Both the position numbers and the translations under genes were made by a program. Of a DNA stretch of 64,000 bases, positions 25,158 through 34,059 are shown piece by piece. The stretch covers positions 5,790,010 to 5,854,009 of the forward strand of contig NZ_CP072467.1 in assembly GCF_018437505.1 (NCBI RefSeq), given 5' to 3'. This DNA is from Spiractinospora alimapuensis. Lineage in GTDB: Bacteria; Actinomycetota; Actinomycetes; Streptosporangiales; Streptosporangiaceae. Each line of letters starts with the position of its first letter. The stretch's first letter is position 1. The notes beneath the pieces were generated by a model. That model was not told the DNA's origin. It worked only from the letters and a program-made list of their open reading frames with translations, and ran no database searches.

Positions 25158-25173
25158 CCCAGGAAACCCTGGG
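25158..25173. promoter_or_regulatory. Palindrome CCCAGG-AAAC-CCTGGG
   Basis: A perfect 6-4-6 dyad in the 167-bp gap between the frameshifted MmyB-type regulator and the divergent SDR gene. A candidate operator by position; no related copy is found beside the other MmyB-type genes. Confidence 0.4.
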
Positions 25174-25266
25174 CCTTCTCGGCCGTAGTGGCCTCGCGGA
25201 CGATGATCGTGCCGCGGTGACGCGGCGTGACCTTCAGCAACTCACTCCATGAGGAGAACCCGTCAA

Positions 25267-26106
25267 ATGTCTGCATGGATGATCACCGGTTCCGGACGCG
25301 GCCTTGGGCTGGAGATCGCTCGCGCGGCCCTGGCCGGAGGCGAGCAGGTGGCCCTCGCCGCCCGTCGCCCCGAGCGACTGCCCGACGACGTCCGCACCCA
25401 CCCGAACGCTTTGCCCGTTGGCCTGGACGTCACCGACCAGGCGCGGATCGACACCGCGGTGACCGAGGTCCTCAACCGGTTCGGCGCCATCGGAGTCCTG
25501 GTCAACAACGCCGGCCGGGCCCTGCTCGGTGCCCTGGAAGAGATCACCGATGCCGAAGCACGCTCACTGTTCGACGTGAACGTCTTCGGACTGATCAACG
25601 TGACTCGTGCGGTGCTGCCGGCCATGCGCGCGGCCGGCAGTGGCAAGCTCGTCCACATCGGTTCCCGCTCCGGGTTCGAGGGCGAACCGGGCGCGAGTAT
25701 GTACTCGGCCTCCAAGTTCGCCGTCGCTGGGATCGGCGAGGCCCTCGACGCCGAGCTCGGCTCCTTCGGTATCCAGAGCATGGTCGTCGAGCCAGGCGTG
25801 TTCCGCACCGACCTCCTCGACGCGTCCTCGATTCAGACACCGGTCAGCCGCGTCGCCGCCTACGACGGCACACCGGCGCACGCCACGCTCGACTGGGCAG
25901 AAGAAGCCAACCACACGCAACTCGGTGACCCGGTCAAGGGGGCCGCGTTCATTTACCGGGTCGCCTCGGGCGAACGGCTACCGTTGCGTCTGCCCGTCGG
26001 GCAGGATGCCCTGGACCGCCGCATCGTGATGAACGAGCGCATCGAACACGAGACGGCCCCGCTGCGTGAAGCGTCGGCCGCAACCGCCCACACCGAGAAC
26101 GCGTAA
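25267..26106 (+). CDS. Short-chain dehydrogenase/reductase (SDR)
   Basis: A classical SDR of 279 residues. The ATG at 25267 is preceded by AGGAG; an upstream in-frame ATG at 25249 would include the ribosome site. It has TGSGRGLG, NNAG, and Ser/MYSASKFAVAG as catalytic elements; the C-terminus (PLRLPVGQDALDRR) resembles the retinol-dehydrogenase-like/YusZ group of actinomycete SDRs. It is divergent from the broken MmyB-type regulator, so its expression may be deregulated if that break is real. Confidence 0.9.
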   Translation: MSAWMITGSGRGLGLEIARAALAGGEQVALAARRPERLPDDVRTHPNALPVGLDVTDQARIDTAVTEVLNRFGAIGVLVNNAGRALLGALEEITDAEARSLFDVNVFGLINVTRAVLPAMRAAGSGKLVHIGSRSGFEGEPGASMYSASKFAVAGIGEALDAELGSFGIQSMVVEPGVFRTDLLDASSIQTPVSRVAAYDGTPAHATLDWAEEANHTQLGDPVKGAAFIYRVASGERLPLRLPVGQDALDRRIVMNERIEHETAPLREASAATAHTENA

Positions 26107-26198
26107 CCCATGAGGGGCATCGTCGAAACGTATTCGGTGTCGGCCCGTCCACCGAGTGATCGAACTGGCCCCACGGTCACGAGCACCGCCTGAGGGGG

Positions 26199-26235
26199 GC
26201 GGACGGAGAACAGCCGCGGCGATATCCCCGTCCGC
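26199..26235. terminator. Hairpin between convergent SDR and LacI genes
   Basis: GCGGACGG (26199-26206) pairs with CCGTCCGC (26228-26235) around a 21-nt loop that contains further G/C pairing potential. It lies between two gene ends, so a shared terminator is plausible. Confidence 0.4.
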
Positions 26236-26282
26236 GGTCCCATTCCACGCGCAGTGCGGTGACCATCGGCGGGGGTTCGACG

Positions 26283-27320
26283 TCAGGGGGCGGCTGTGGC
26301 GTCGGGGGCGGGGGATGTGTCGGTGGGGGTGCGGCGGGTTGACTCGCGGACCACGAGGTCGAGGGGGAGGGTGACCGGGGCCTGGGCCGGCTGGTCGGTG
26401 CGGAGGCGGGCGGTCAGCAGGTCCAGCAGGCGGTTCGCCGTCGTGGTCATGTCCAGGTGCAGGGCCGTGATCGAGGGGCGGGCGAGTTCGGCGACCGGGC
26501 CGTCGAGCACTGTGGCGACCATGAACCGCCCGGGAACGTCGACGCCGAGCCGCAGGGCCGCGTTCAGGGCACCCTCGGCGAACACGCTGGAGGAGGTGAT
26601 CACGGAGTCCGGAGGGTTCCTGCCCTGGAGTAGGCGCGTCGTGACGTCGGTGGCGGAGAGCTGTCCCTCGTTGTTGTCCGCGATCCTGATGGTCGGCGCC
26701 ATCCCCCGCGTCGTCAGGGTGTTGGAGTACACCCACAGGATGGACCGGCGGTAGGCGTTGTCGGTCTGGCCCACCAGCACCGCCGGCCGGCGCGCCCCTC
26801 GGTCGAACAGGTGGGTCAGGAGGCCGGTGATCGAACGCCGGTAGTCGAGACCGACCCACCACTGGAAGGCGCTCACGGCGGGGTCGGGGTCGAAGGCGAC
26901 GGTGGGGATGCCCTTGCGCAACAACGCGTCCAGCGTCGCGTCACGGTAGCCGGGCGACAGGACGACGCACCCGTCCAACCGTGGCACGTGGGCGATCGCG
27001 TCCTCGGCCCCCTGCGACGTGAAGACCGCGAAGCCGCGGTTGAGCCCCGCGACCGCCACTGCGCCGGCGAGGTTGGCGAAGGTGGCGGTCCCGAACGCGA
27101 ACCCGCTCAGCGCCTCGGGAGGCCGGATGAGCACCCCGATCGTGGGCTCGCCCCGGGTGGCCTTGAAGCCGATGGCCGAGGCGGCCTCCAGAACCCTCCT
27201 GCGGGTCTCCTTCGACACCGGCCGCTTGCCGGCGTAGACCTGCGAGGCGGTGGCGATGGAGACCCCAGCCCGGCGCGCGACGTCCGACAGTGTGGCCTTA
27301 GCGGCGCCGAGTGAGGACAT
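26283..27320 (-). CDS. LacI-family transcriptional regulator
   Basis: A 345-residue LacI/GalR-type regulator. The N-terminal HTH (TLSDVARRAGVSIATASQVYAGKRPVSKETRRRV) carries the hinge-region family pattern, followed by a periplasmic-binding-protein-like core (GVLIRPP, VVLSPGYRDATLDALLRKG, DNNEGQLSATDV). It is the last gene of a minus-strand run gamma-glutamyltransferase, MHS transporter, LacI with 13-23 bp gaps, so it probably regulates its own operon. A GalR-like preference for a small metabolite effector is expected; identity unknown. Confidence 0.9.
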   Translation of the reverse strand: MSSLGAAKATLSDVARRAGVSIATASQVYAGKRPVSKETRRRVLEAASAIGFKATRGEPTIGVLIRPPEALSGFAFGTATFANLAGAVAVAGLNRGFAVFTSQGAEDAIAHVPRLDGCVVLSPGYRDATLDALLRKGIPTVAFDPDPAVSAFQWWVGLDYRRSITGLLTHLFDRGARRPAVLVGQTDNAYRRSILWVYSNTLTTRGMAPTIRIADNNEGQLSATDVTTRLLQGRNPPDSVITSSSVFAEGALNAALRLGVDVPGRFMVATVLDGPVAELARPSITALHLDMTTTANRLLDLLTARLRTDQPAQAPVTLPLDLVVRESTRRTPTDTSPAPDATAAP

Positions 27321-27332
27321 CGTCGCTTCCCC

Positions 27333-28655
27333 CTAGGACTCGTTGATCCGCTCGGTCGACGTGAAGGCGGTCTCCCTCAGGGCGAGCGAGCACACGACCA
27401 GTACGGTCATGGCGAAGGTTCCGTAGAGGGCCACCGAGATCGGGTTCTGGTCGCTGAGGATCAGGAGTCCGGTGGCGACGAACGCGGCCGTTCCGCCGCC
27501 GATGGCGGCTCCGATCTGGTATGACGCGGACATTCCACTGTAACGCATCCGAGCTGGGAACTGCTCGCCCATGAACGCTGGAATGGGGCCCTGGGTCATG
27601 CCCGTGATCAGCCCCGTGATCCCGAACGCGAGCACGGCCAGCGTGACGTCGAGGGTGCCGACCATCGGGAAGTAGACGAAGAGGAACGCCGACATCGTGA
27701 CCCCGCCGAGGGTCATCGTCCATCGTCGTCCGATCCGGTCGGACAACAGGGCGAATAGGGGTGCGGAGAAGAACAGTACGCCGCTGTAGACGAGCTGGCC
27801 CACCAGTGACTCGGTCTCCCCGTAGCCGATGTCGGTCAGGTAGGACAGGAAGAAGGTGAACCCGATGTAGGCGATGGTGTTGTAGCCGTAGCTGACGCCG
27901 AGGCTGAGGAGGATGGCCCGGGGGCGGCTGCGGACCGCCTCGACGAGCGGGATGTGCGGTGTGTCCTCGCTGTCGGTCTGTACCGCCTCGGTCTTGGGCA
28001 TCGTCAGGCGGGCGAACAGTCCGATGATGACGAGGACACCGCCGATCCAGAACGGGATGCGCCACGCGAACGACACCAGGTCGCCGTCGAAGGCCACGCT
28101 CACGATCGCGAACACGCCGGCGCCGAGCAGGGTGCCCAGGCCGATGCCCATGCTGGTGAAGCTGCCCCACAGGCCGCGTCGGTTCGCGGGCGCGTTCTCG
28201 ATGCCGAACAGCGCCGCGCCTCCCCACTCTCCGCCGGCGGCGAACCCCTGCACCAGGCGCAGGACGACGAGCAGTACCGGCGCCATGACACCGATGTCCT
28301 CGAAGGGAGGCAGCAGACCGATGCAGAAGGTCGCGACGCCCATCGTGATCAGGGTGATGATGAGCATCTTGCGACGCCCGACCCGGTCGCCGAAGTGGCC
28401 GATGACCAGCCCGCCCAGGGGTCGGGCGAGGAACCCGGTTCCGAAGGCCGCGAAGGCGTAGAGGGTGCCGATGAGCGGGTCGGAACCGGGGAAGAAGATG
28501 GCGTTGAACACCAGTCCCGCGGCGAGGCCGTAGATCAGGAAGTCGTAGTACTCCAGCGCCGTACCCAGCCCGGAGATCAGGAAGACCCTCAGACCAGAGA
28601 TGCTCCGACCCCCCGGGACAGGCCCACGTGGCGTGGGAGGGGTGGTGGTGTTCAT
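27333..28655 (-). CDS. MHS-family metabolite:H+ symporter (MFS)
   Basis: A 440-residue, 12-helix major facilitator of the metabolite:H+ symporter group (ProP/KgtP/ShiA-like). Typical features are GTALEYYDFLIYGLAAGLVF at the start, GHFGDRVGRRKMLI in loop 2-3, RLVQGFAAGGEWGGAALFGIENAP in the helix 4-5 region, and SDRIGRRW after helix 8. It imports organic acids, betaines or similar compounds. It lies 23 bp downstream of a gamma-glutamyltransferase and 13 bp before the LacI gene, which suggests uptake of a gamma-glutamyl compound or its hydrolysis product. Confidence 0.92.
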   Translation of the reverse strand: MNTTTPPTPRGPVPGGRSISGLRVFLISGLGTALEYYDFLIYGLAAGLVFNAIFFPGSDPLIGTLYAFAAFGTGFLARPLGGLVIGHFGDRVGRRKMLIITLITMGVATFCIGLLPPFEDIGVMAPVLLVVLRLVQGFAAGGEWGGAALFGIENAPANRRGLWGSFTSMGIGLGTLLGAGVFAIVSVAFDGDLVSFAWRIPFWIGGVLVIIGLFARLTMPKTEAVQTDSEDTPHIPLVEAVRSRPRAILLSLGVSYGYNTIAYIGFTFFLSYLTDIGYGETESLVGQLVYSGVLFFSAPLFALLSDRIGRRWTMTLGGVTMSAFLFVYFPMVGTLDVTLAVLAFGITGLITGMTQGPIPAFMGEQFPARMRYSGMSASYQIGAAIGGGTAAFVATGLLILSDQNPISVALYGTFAMTVLVVCSLALRETAFTSTERINES

Positions 28656-28678
28656 GGTGTGCTCCGTTTCCCGGGGTC

Positions 28679-30448
28679 TCAGTCGTTGTAGTGCGGGGTG
28701 GCGATGGCCGACACGGGTGTGCCGGCGGCGTCGAAGCCCGCCAGGTTGGGGCGGGCGAAGTCCATGGTGAAGGGCTCGTTGGAGTGCGGGATGACGACCG
28801 GTTCCAGGTCGGACACGGCGTCGACGTGTGCGGCGAGGCCCTCGTGCAGCAGGAGGTCGCGCCCGCTGGCCTCGACGCGCGGCAGCGCGAGGACGTCCTC
28901 GACCGGGTGACGGCCGTCGACTATGTCGATCACGATCTGCGTCACGGCGCTGATGATGCGACGTCCCCCCGACGCGCCCAAGGCGGCGACCCCCTGGCCG
29001 TCCCGTGTCACCAGGGCCGGAGCCATGTTCGCCAACGCGCGACCACTCGGGCTGACGCTGTTGGCCGCTCCGGGCGCGGCGTTGAACCAGGCCATCGCCG
29101 AGTCGAACAGGAGGCCGGTCCGCGGGCAGATCATCCCGTTGCCGAAGTGGTTCGCGGCCGTGTGGGTGATCGAGGCGATGTTGCCGTCGGCGTCGGCGAC
29201 GGAGATGTGCGTGGTGCCGCTGCTCGGTGGGGTCGCCGTGTCGGGTCGCCAGACGGGGCCGGGGCCGGCGCCGGGGACGTGCGGCCACGGGTCGTGGGCG
29301 GGGCGGGACGCGTAGGTCACCCACGGCGGACCGTCCGTCCAGCCGGGGGCGTCCTGGCCGGCACGGATCAGTTCGGCGACGCGTTCCGCATAGCCGTGGT
29401 CCAGCAGACCCGTCGTCGGCACGGGAACGAGGGCGGGATCACCCAGCCAGTGGTACCGGTCGGCGAACGCGTGCCGCAGGGCGAGGGCGAGCCGGCGGGT
29501 CGCGGTGGGGTCGGCGTGGGCGGACGTCGCTTCGGGGTGGAGGGCCTGCCAGATCCCCAGGGCCTGCAGCGTCGTGATGCCGCCGCCGGGCGCCGCGGGG
29601 ACGACGACGTCGACGTCGCGGAAGCGCAGCCGGACCGGTTCGCCGATGACCGGCGGCGCTGAGCGGAGGTCGGCCGCGGAGAGCAGGCCGCCGTGTTCCG
29701 CGGCGGACTCCACCAGCCGGCGGGCGACCGCCCCGTCGACCAGCGCGGACGTGCCCGACGCGGACACCTCTTCCAGGGTCGCCCCGAGGGTTGCCTGGCG
29801 GACGCGGGGGCGGGTCTGGAAGGAGAGCCCCTGGGCCGCGGCCGTGCGGCCGCCGAGGGGAAGACCCTCGGCGTCCAGGAACACCTCGCGGGTCTGGGGG
29901 TTAGCGCGCAGCCGGGGGAGATCGCTCACGGCGTTGGTGACGAACCAGGTGTCGGCCGGGAACCCGTCGTGGGCGGCGCGCACCGCGTGGTCGCAGACCC
30001 GCGCCCGGGGGAGCCGGCCGAACCTCTCCTGCGCGGTGAGCAGACCGAGCAGGGTGCGCGGCACGCCCGAGGCCAGTGGCCCATCGAGGTTGGCGTTGCC
30101 GACCACGGGAGCCAGACCGAGCATCGCCGGGCTGTCCGCCGTCGGGTCGATCTCGAACAGCGTGCTGCGGGCCTTCAGCGGCGCCTTGGGGCCGAAGTCC
30201 ACCGACCACGTGCGTCCGCCGGACTCGTGGTAGAGCCCGAACCCAGAGCCGGCGAGCGTCGTCTCAGTGGGCTCGACGACCCCCGCGACCAGCGCCGCGG
30301 CGACGGCGGCGTCCATCGCGTTGCCGCCGGACTCCAACGCCTCCAGGCCGGCCGTGACACTCGACTCGTGGGGCGCCGTGACGCTTCCGCCTTCGGCCTT
30401 GCGGCTGGAGACGGACGTGTGGGCAGGACTGTGGGACCGCCTTGGCAC
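28679..30448 (-). CDS. ggt: Gamma-glutamyltransferase/hydrolase
   Basis: A 589-residue gamma-glutamyltranspeptidase precursor. The GTG at 30448 has AAGGGAG six bases upstream. N-terminal SSVTAGLEALESGGNAMDAAVAAALVAG-type motifs are split over residues 28-55. The self-processing site is GTTHIS with T412 as the new N-terminal nucleophile, and the small subunit contains PSGRALANMAPALV and GASGGRRIISAV. No obvious signal peptide is present, so it may be cytoplasmic, unlike the periplasmic enterobacterial enzyme. It leads an operon with an MHS transporter and a LacI repressor and likely releases glutamate from an imported gamma-glutamyl compound. Confidence 0.9.
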   Translation of the reverse strand: MPRRSHSPAHTSVSSRKAEGGSVTAPHESSVTAGLEALESGGNAMDAAVAAALVAGVVEPTETTLAGSGFGLYHESGGRTWSVDFGPKAPLKARSTLFEIDPTADSPAMLGLAPVVGNANLDGPLASGVPRTLLGLLTAQERFGRLPRARVCDHAVRAAHDGFPADTWFVTNAVSDLPRLRANPQTREVFLDAEGLPLGGRTAAAQGLSFQTRPRVRQATLGATLEEVSASGTSALVDGAVARRLVESAAEHGGLLSAADLRSAPPVIGEPVRLRFRDVDVVVPAAPGGGITTLQALGIWQALHPEATSAHADPTATRRLALALRHAFADRYHWLGDPALVPVPTTGLLDHGYAERVAELIRAGQDAPGWTDGPPWVTYASRPAHDPWPHVPGAGPGPVWRPDTATPPSSGTTHISVADADGNIASITHTAANHFGNGMICPRTGLLFDSAMAWFNAAPGAANSVSPSGRALANMAPALVTRDGQGVAALGASGGRRIISAVTQIVIDIVDGRHPVEDVLALPRVEASGRDLLLHEGLAAHVDAVSDLEPVVIPHSNEPFTMDFARPNLAGFDAAGTPVSAIATPHYND

Positions 30449-30857
30449 TGCTGCTCCCTTGAGGACGAGGTGGGGCCCGTTGGTGGGCGGCACTCAAGCT
30501 AGGCCGAGGTCGGGGACCACTCAAGATCTTTTGCGTCTTTTGCGTCGCAGGGTCCCGGTGGGGGACCGGCCGGCGCGGCTGGTCGTGACCCGCACGCGCC
30601 ACGACCAGCCGCGCGGGATCCGGCCCACGATCCCGTGACGCCGGGCCGTCCAGGTCTTCTGATGACCGACCCATGACACCGCGTCATGCGCCGGCCCCGA
30701 GGAACGTCACGTGTGGGTGGTGACGTCGTCGCACTACAGAAGGAACGCCGGGAGGGATGGAATCGGGGGTATGAACCCCACGCCGACGACGCCTGGTCCA
30801 CCCGACAACGGCTCACCGGGAACAACGCACCGTCAGGACCCAAGCGAGGAGCACGCC
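30449..30857. promoter_or_regulatory. Divergent promoter region with tandem 9-bp repeats
   Basis: Two adjacent direct repeats TCTTTTGCG occur at 30527-30535 and 30536-30544, about 80 bp upstream of the gamma-glutamyltransferase start. Their AT content is unusual here. They could bind the LacI-type regulator, though no full palindrome is seen. Nothing else recognised in the region. Confidence 0.45.
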
Positions 30858-31583
30858 GTGTCGACGCCTGCCGACAACACCCACCGGTCCGACCACGAAC
30901 ACGTCGCCCCGGTGCGCCCGGGCTGGCCGGAGGTCGTGGTCGGCCTGCTCACGATGGTGGCCGCCATCCTGGTACTCCCGTTCTTCGGCCCCTGGGGCCT
31001 GGACCTGGACGCGGTGGCTTTCGGTCTCGTCGTGGCCGCCTGGTCAGGGGTGGGCGGCCTCGCTGGGTTCACGGCGGCCGCGTTGATCCGGCTCCGTTCC
31101 TTCGCCCCCTTCGGCGTGCGCCGCACGACGTGGCGCTGGATGCTCGCGGGGGTGGTCGGAGGTCTCGTCGCGCTCCTGGTCAAGGCCGCCGTGACCGTGG
31201 CCGTCACGACGCTGACCGACTTCGGTGACACCAATCCGCAGGGCATGTACTACGACGCGGCGGGGGGCGGCGTCGTGGCGCTGGCCCTGACCTTCCTGTT
31301 CCTCGCCGTCCTCACGCCCGTCGGGGAGGAGTTCCTCTTCCGCGGGGTACTGACCAACGCCCTGCTGCGCTACGGGCCGGTGGTCGGCGTCGTCGGCAGC
31401 TCAGTGGTGTTCGCGCTGTTCCACGGCATCAACATCATCCTGCCCGCCGCGCTCGTGGTCGGCGTCATCGCGGCCGAGCTGATGCGCCGCAGCGGGTCGA
31501 TCTGGCCGGCGGTGGCGGTCCACGCCGTCAACAACATGGCGCTGCCCCTGTTGGTCCTGTTCACCGGAGCCACTGGCGGCTGA
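30858..31583 (+). CDS. CPBP-family intramembrane metalloprotease
   Basis: A polytopic membrane protein of the CAAX-protease/bacteriocin-processing (Abi, CPBP) family, 241 residues from the GTG at 30858 with AGGAG upstream; the ATG at 30771 would add 29 residues. The three family motifs are present: EEFLFRG (motif 1, the catalytic Glu pair and Arg), FALFHGIN (motif 2 His) and HAVNNM (motif 3). About six to eight hydrophobic helices surround them. Such proteins are often of unknown function; some process peptides or give self-immunity. No peptide gene is evident beside it. Confidence 0.88.
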   Translation: MSTPADNTHRSDHEHVAPVRPGWPEVVVGLLTMVAAILVLPFFGPWGLDLDAVAFGLVVAAWSGVGGLAGFTAAALIRLRSFAPFGVRRTTWRWMLAGVVGGLVALLVKAAVTVAVTTLTDFGDTNPQGMYYDAAGGGVVALALTFLFLAVLTPVGEEFLFRGVLTNALLRYGPVVGVVGSSVVFALFHGINIILPAALVVGVIAAELMRRSGSIWPAVAVHAVNNMALPLLVLFTGATGG

Positions 31584-32073
31584 CGCCCTTGACACATGAC
31601 GGAGAGGGCCGCGCCCGGGACTCCTCACCTCACCATCGGTCTGTGAGGGGGGCGCCGCGTCAATGGGCGGCGCCCGCAGGGCGACCGGACAGAGCGACGA
31701 TCGAGGTTTCGGTATCAGGCGGGAACGGGGGGTGTACGCACGAGGCGAGAATGTCGCGAACTCCTCCGGGACCGGCCCGGCCCTCGGCTGAGCTGGGTGG
31801 CCTCGTGGGCGACCAGCGCCGCACTGGGGCTTGGCTTCGGCCTCACTCCCGTCCCAGGCCGTGGACACCATCGCCCCGACGTGCGCGGAGTCTTCACCGT
31901 CGCCGCCTATCCTTTGGAGGGCCGCCGCGCGGAGATGCCGGGGTTCGGGGGCGCTCGGCGAGATGGTGGCGTACACGCCGTTGGTCCGTGGGGATGAACG
32001 ACCACGACGTGGCGATTCCATGGAGCGGATTCCACCGCCGCGGCGGTGGTGGGGGATCCAGCGGGAGGTCTGT
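31584..32073. other. Intergenic region, no gene recognised
   Basis: Open frames on both strands are present but lack recognisable families, good ribosome sites or normal codon bias. A perfect 18-bp palindrome CCACCGCCGCGGCGGTGG lies at 32032-32049, ending 25 bp before the GntR start. It could be that gene's operator or chance in GC-rich DNA. Confidence 0.4.
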
Positions 32074-32787
32074 GTGAGTGACAGCGGCCGGGTCGTGGAC
32101 GGGTTGCGTACGGCGATTCTCTCGGGTGAGTACGCCGCGGGGGAGTCGATCCGGCAGGAGGCGATCGCCAAGCAGTTCGGGGCGAGTCGGCTTCCGGTGC
32201 GTGAGGCGCTGCGGACCCTCGAGGGTGAGGGGCTGGTGACGCTGGAGCCCAACCGGGGGGCGAGCGTCACCGCGTTGGACGCCGAGGAACTGGACCTGTT
32301 GTACTCGACCCGCGCGCGGATCGAGCCAGTGGTGCTGGCGGACAGCGTGCCCCGGCTCGCGGAGTCGACGATCCAGCGGTGCGGCGAACTCCTGGAGCGG
32401 ATCGAGGCGGGGGTGGATCCGGTCGAGTTCCTGGTGCTGGACCGGCGGTTCCACCTCCTGAGCTACGAGGGGTGCCGGAGCGCCCAGTTGCGTTCGATCG
32501 TGGACCGGCTGTGGAACTCCACCCAGCACTATCGTCGGGCCTTCGCCCTGCACAGTGGGCCCGACCTCACCGAGGAGACCCGGCTGGAGCACCGTCTGTT
32601 GTACCGGGCGATCGCGACGCGCAACCCCGAGGTCGCGGCGGACATCATCACCACCCACATCACCCGGACCCGCGTGGCGTTGCGGCGAGCGCCCGGCCTG
32701 TTCGCCCCCGACACCGAGGGGTCAAGTCCCGAGGACCTCGTCGGTGACGAGCCGCCCGATCGGGATGGCCGAGGTCGCGGCCGGTGA
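32074..32787 (+). CDS. GntR-family regulator with FCD domain
   Basis: A 237-residue FadR-subfamily GntR regulator; the GTG at 32074 has GGGAGG five bases upstream. The winged HTH is VVDGLRTAILSGEYAAGESIRQEAIAKQFGASRLPVREALRTLEGEGLV spread over residues 6-55. The all-helical FCD domain has candidate metal ligands in the D...H...H pattern (LVLDRRFH, EHRLLYRAI, TTHITRTR). Its 3' end overlaps the opposing lhgO gene by 66 bp. It sits at the end of the tctCBA/SDR/lhgO operon and is a candidate regulator of the catabolic island. Confidence 0.9.
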   Translation: MSDSGRVVDGLRTAILSGEYAAGESIRQEAIAKQFGASRLPVREALRTLEGEGLVTLEPNRGASVTALDAEELDLLYSTRARIEPVVLADSVPRLAESTIQRCGELLERIEAGVDPVEFLVLDRRFHLLSYEGCRSAQLRSIVDRLWNSTQHYRRAFALHSGPDLTEETRLEHRLLYRAIATRNPEVAADIITTHITRTRVALRRAPGLFAPDTEGSSPEDLVGDEPPDRDGRGRGR

Positions 32788-33909
32788 GGGGGCGTTGCAC
32801 ACGTGGACCTGCCGCTGGGTGCGACGGATGAGGAAGTCCTCGGCGGTGGAGCCGTCCCGCATGACGGCCTGGGCGCGAATCCCCGCGGGGTAGGGGCGGA
32901 GGTCGCTCTCCTGGAGCGAGGGGCAGTACTTGCGGACGAGCCCCAGGTACCGGCGTCGGGAGAGCGAGTCACGCATCTCCCGCACCCCGGTCCCGACGTT
33001 GTGGCGCGCGAAGCGCCACATCCCGGTGAAGGTCGTGTAGCTCAACACGTCCCGCAGGTCGACCGACCCCTGGGGGTACTTCTCGCGCGCCATCCCGAGC
33101 ACGGCGTTGGGGCCGACGGTGATCCGGCCGTCGATCCCCGGGCTCAGATGCACCCCCAGGAAGGGGAGCGCCGGGTCGGGGACGGGGTAGATGAGGCGGT
33201 TGACGATGCCGCCGCGCTGGTGTGGCAGTTGGTAGTACTCGCCGCGGAACGGCACGATCCGGAAGTCCGGGTCGAGTCCGCCGAGCCGCGCGACCCGGTC
33301 CGCCTGGAGGCCCGCGCAGGCGACCAGCGCCCGTGCCCGGTACTCACCCGTGTCGGTCGCGACCATCACCCGGTTGGGCTCCTCCCGGATGGCCCGGACC
33401 TGGGAGCGCGGCACCACCCGCCCCCCGCGACGGGTGACGTCGTCGGCCATGGCGCGGGCGACACGCCGGAAGTCCACCACGCCGGTGCCTGGTGACAGCA
33501 GCGCGCGTTTGCCGGTGACCGCGGGTTCGGCCTCCCGGAGTTCGTCGGCGTCCAGGTGCCGCAGTTCGATCCCGTTGCGCGCGGCCCGCTCGGCGAGGTG
33601 GCGCATGCGCTCGACCTCGACGTCGTCCGTCGCCACGACGAGCTTGCCGATCACGTCGTAGGGGACACCGTGCTCGTCGCAGAACTCCTTGGTCTCCCGC
33701 TCACCCGCACGGCAGAGCCGGGCCTTGAGCGAGCCCGGGGCGTAGTAGATGCCGGCGTGGATGACGCCCGAGTTGTGCCCGGTCTGCGCCGTCGCCACAT
33801 CGTCGGCCTTCTCCAGGACGACCACCGAGGCGTCCGGGTCGCGGACCAGGACTTCCCGCGCCGTGCTCAGGCCGATGATTCCCCCGCCGATGACGACGAC
33901 GTCTTCCAC
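32722..33909 (-). CDS. lhgO: L-2-hydroxyglutarate oxidase/dehydrogenase
   Basis: A 395-residue FAD-dependent oxidoreductase of the LhgO group within the DAO superfamily; the GTG at 33909 follows GAGGAGAG. The N-terminal GGGIIGLSTAREVL binds the FAD ADP moiety; QTGHNSGVIHAGIYYAPGS, FRGEYYQLP and HLSPGIDGRITVGPNA are characteristic LhgO segments. The family oxidises L-2-hydroxyglutarate to 2-oxoglutarate. It is the last gene of the CMD-tctCBA-SDR run, which suggests that the imported substrate passes through, or resembles, a 2-hydroxydicarboxylate. Confidence 0.88.
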   Translation of the reverse strand: MEDVVVIGGGIIGLSTAREVLVRDPDASVVVLEKADDVATAQTGHNSGVIHAGIYYAPGSLKARLCRAGERETKEFCDEHGVPYDVIGKLVVATDDVEVERMRHLAERAARNGIELRHLDADELREAEPAVTGKRALLSPGTGVVDFRRVARAMADDVTRRGGRVVPRSQVRAIREEPNRVMVATDTGEYRARALVACAGLQADRVARLGGLDPDFRIVPFRGEYYQLPHQRGGIVNRLIYPVPDPALPFLGVHLSPGIDGRITVGPNAVLGMAREKYPQGSVDLRDVLSYTTFTGMWRFARHNVGTGVREMRDSLSRRRYLGLVRKYCPSLQESDLRPYPAGIRAQAVMRDGSTAEDFLIRRTQRQVHVCNAPSPAATSAIPIGRLVTDEVLGT

Positions 33910-33932
33910 TGTGACTCTCCTCGTTCCACTCG

Positions 33933-33965
33933 GGGGTGGTGACGGCCCGCGGCCGTCGTCACCCC
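33933..33965. terminator. Hairpin in the gap before lhgO
   Basis: 33933-33947 pairs with 33951-33965 at 13 of 15 positions around a 3-nt loop, in the 150-bp gap between the SDR stop and the lhgO start. It could attenuate read-through into lhgO or stabilise the upstream mRNA. Confidence 0.45.
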
Positions 33966-34059
33966 AGAACCCCCTGGGCCAACGGATGTTGGCCTCCGGC
34001 GCCGCGTCCCCCGTTCGGTGGGGGCGAAGGTTCGGCGGTTCCGCCCACCGCCGACACCG

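Noticed and set aside
31831-32073. N-terminal extension of the GntR regulator
   Set aside because: The GTG at 32074 has a good GGGAGG site and fits the family start; the extension is Arg/Pro-rich and crosses a palindrome.
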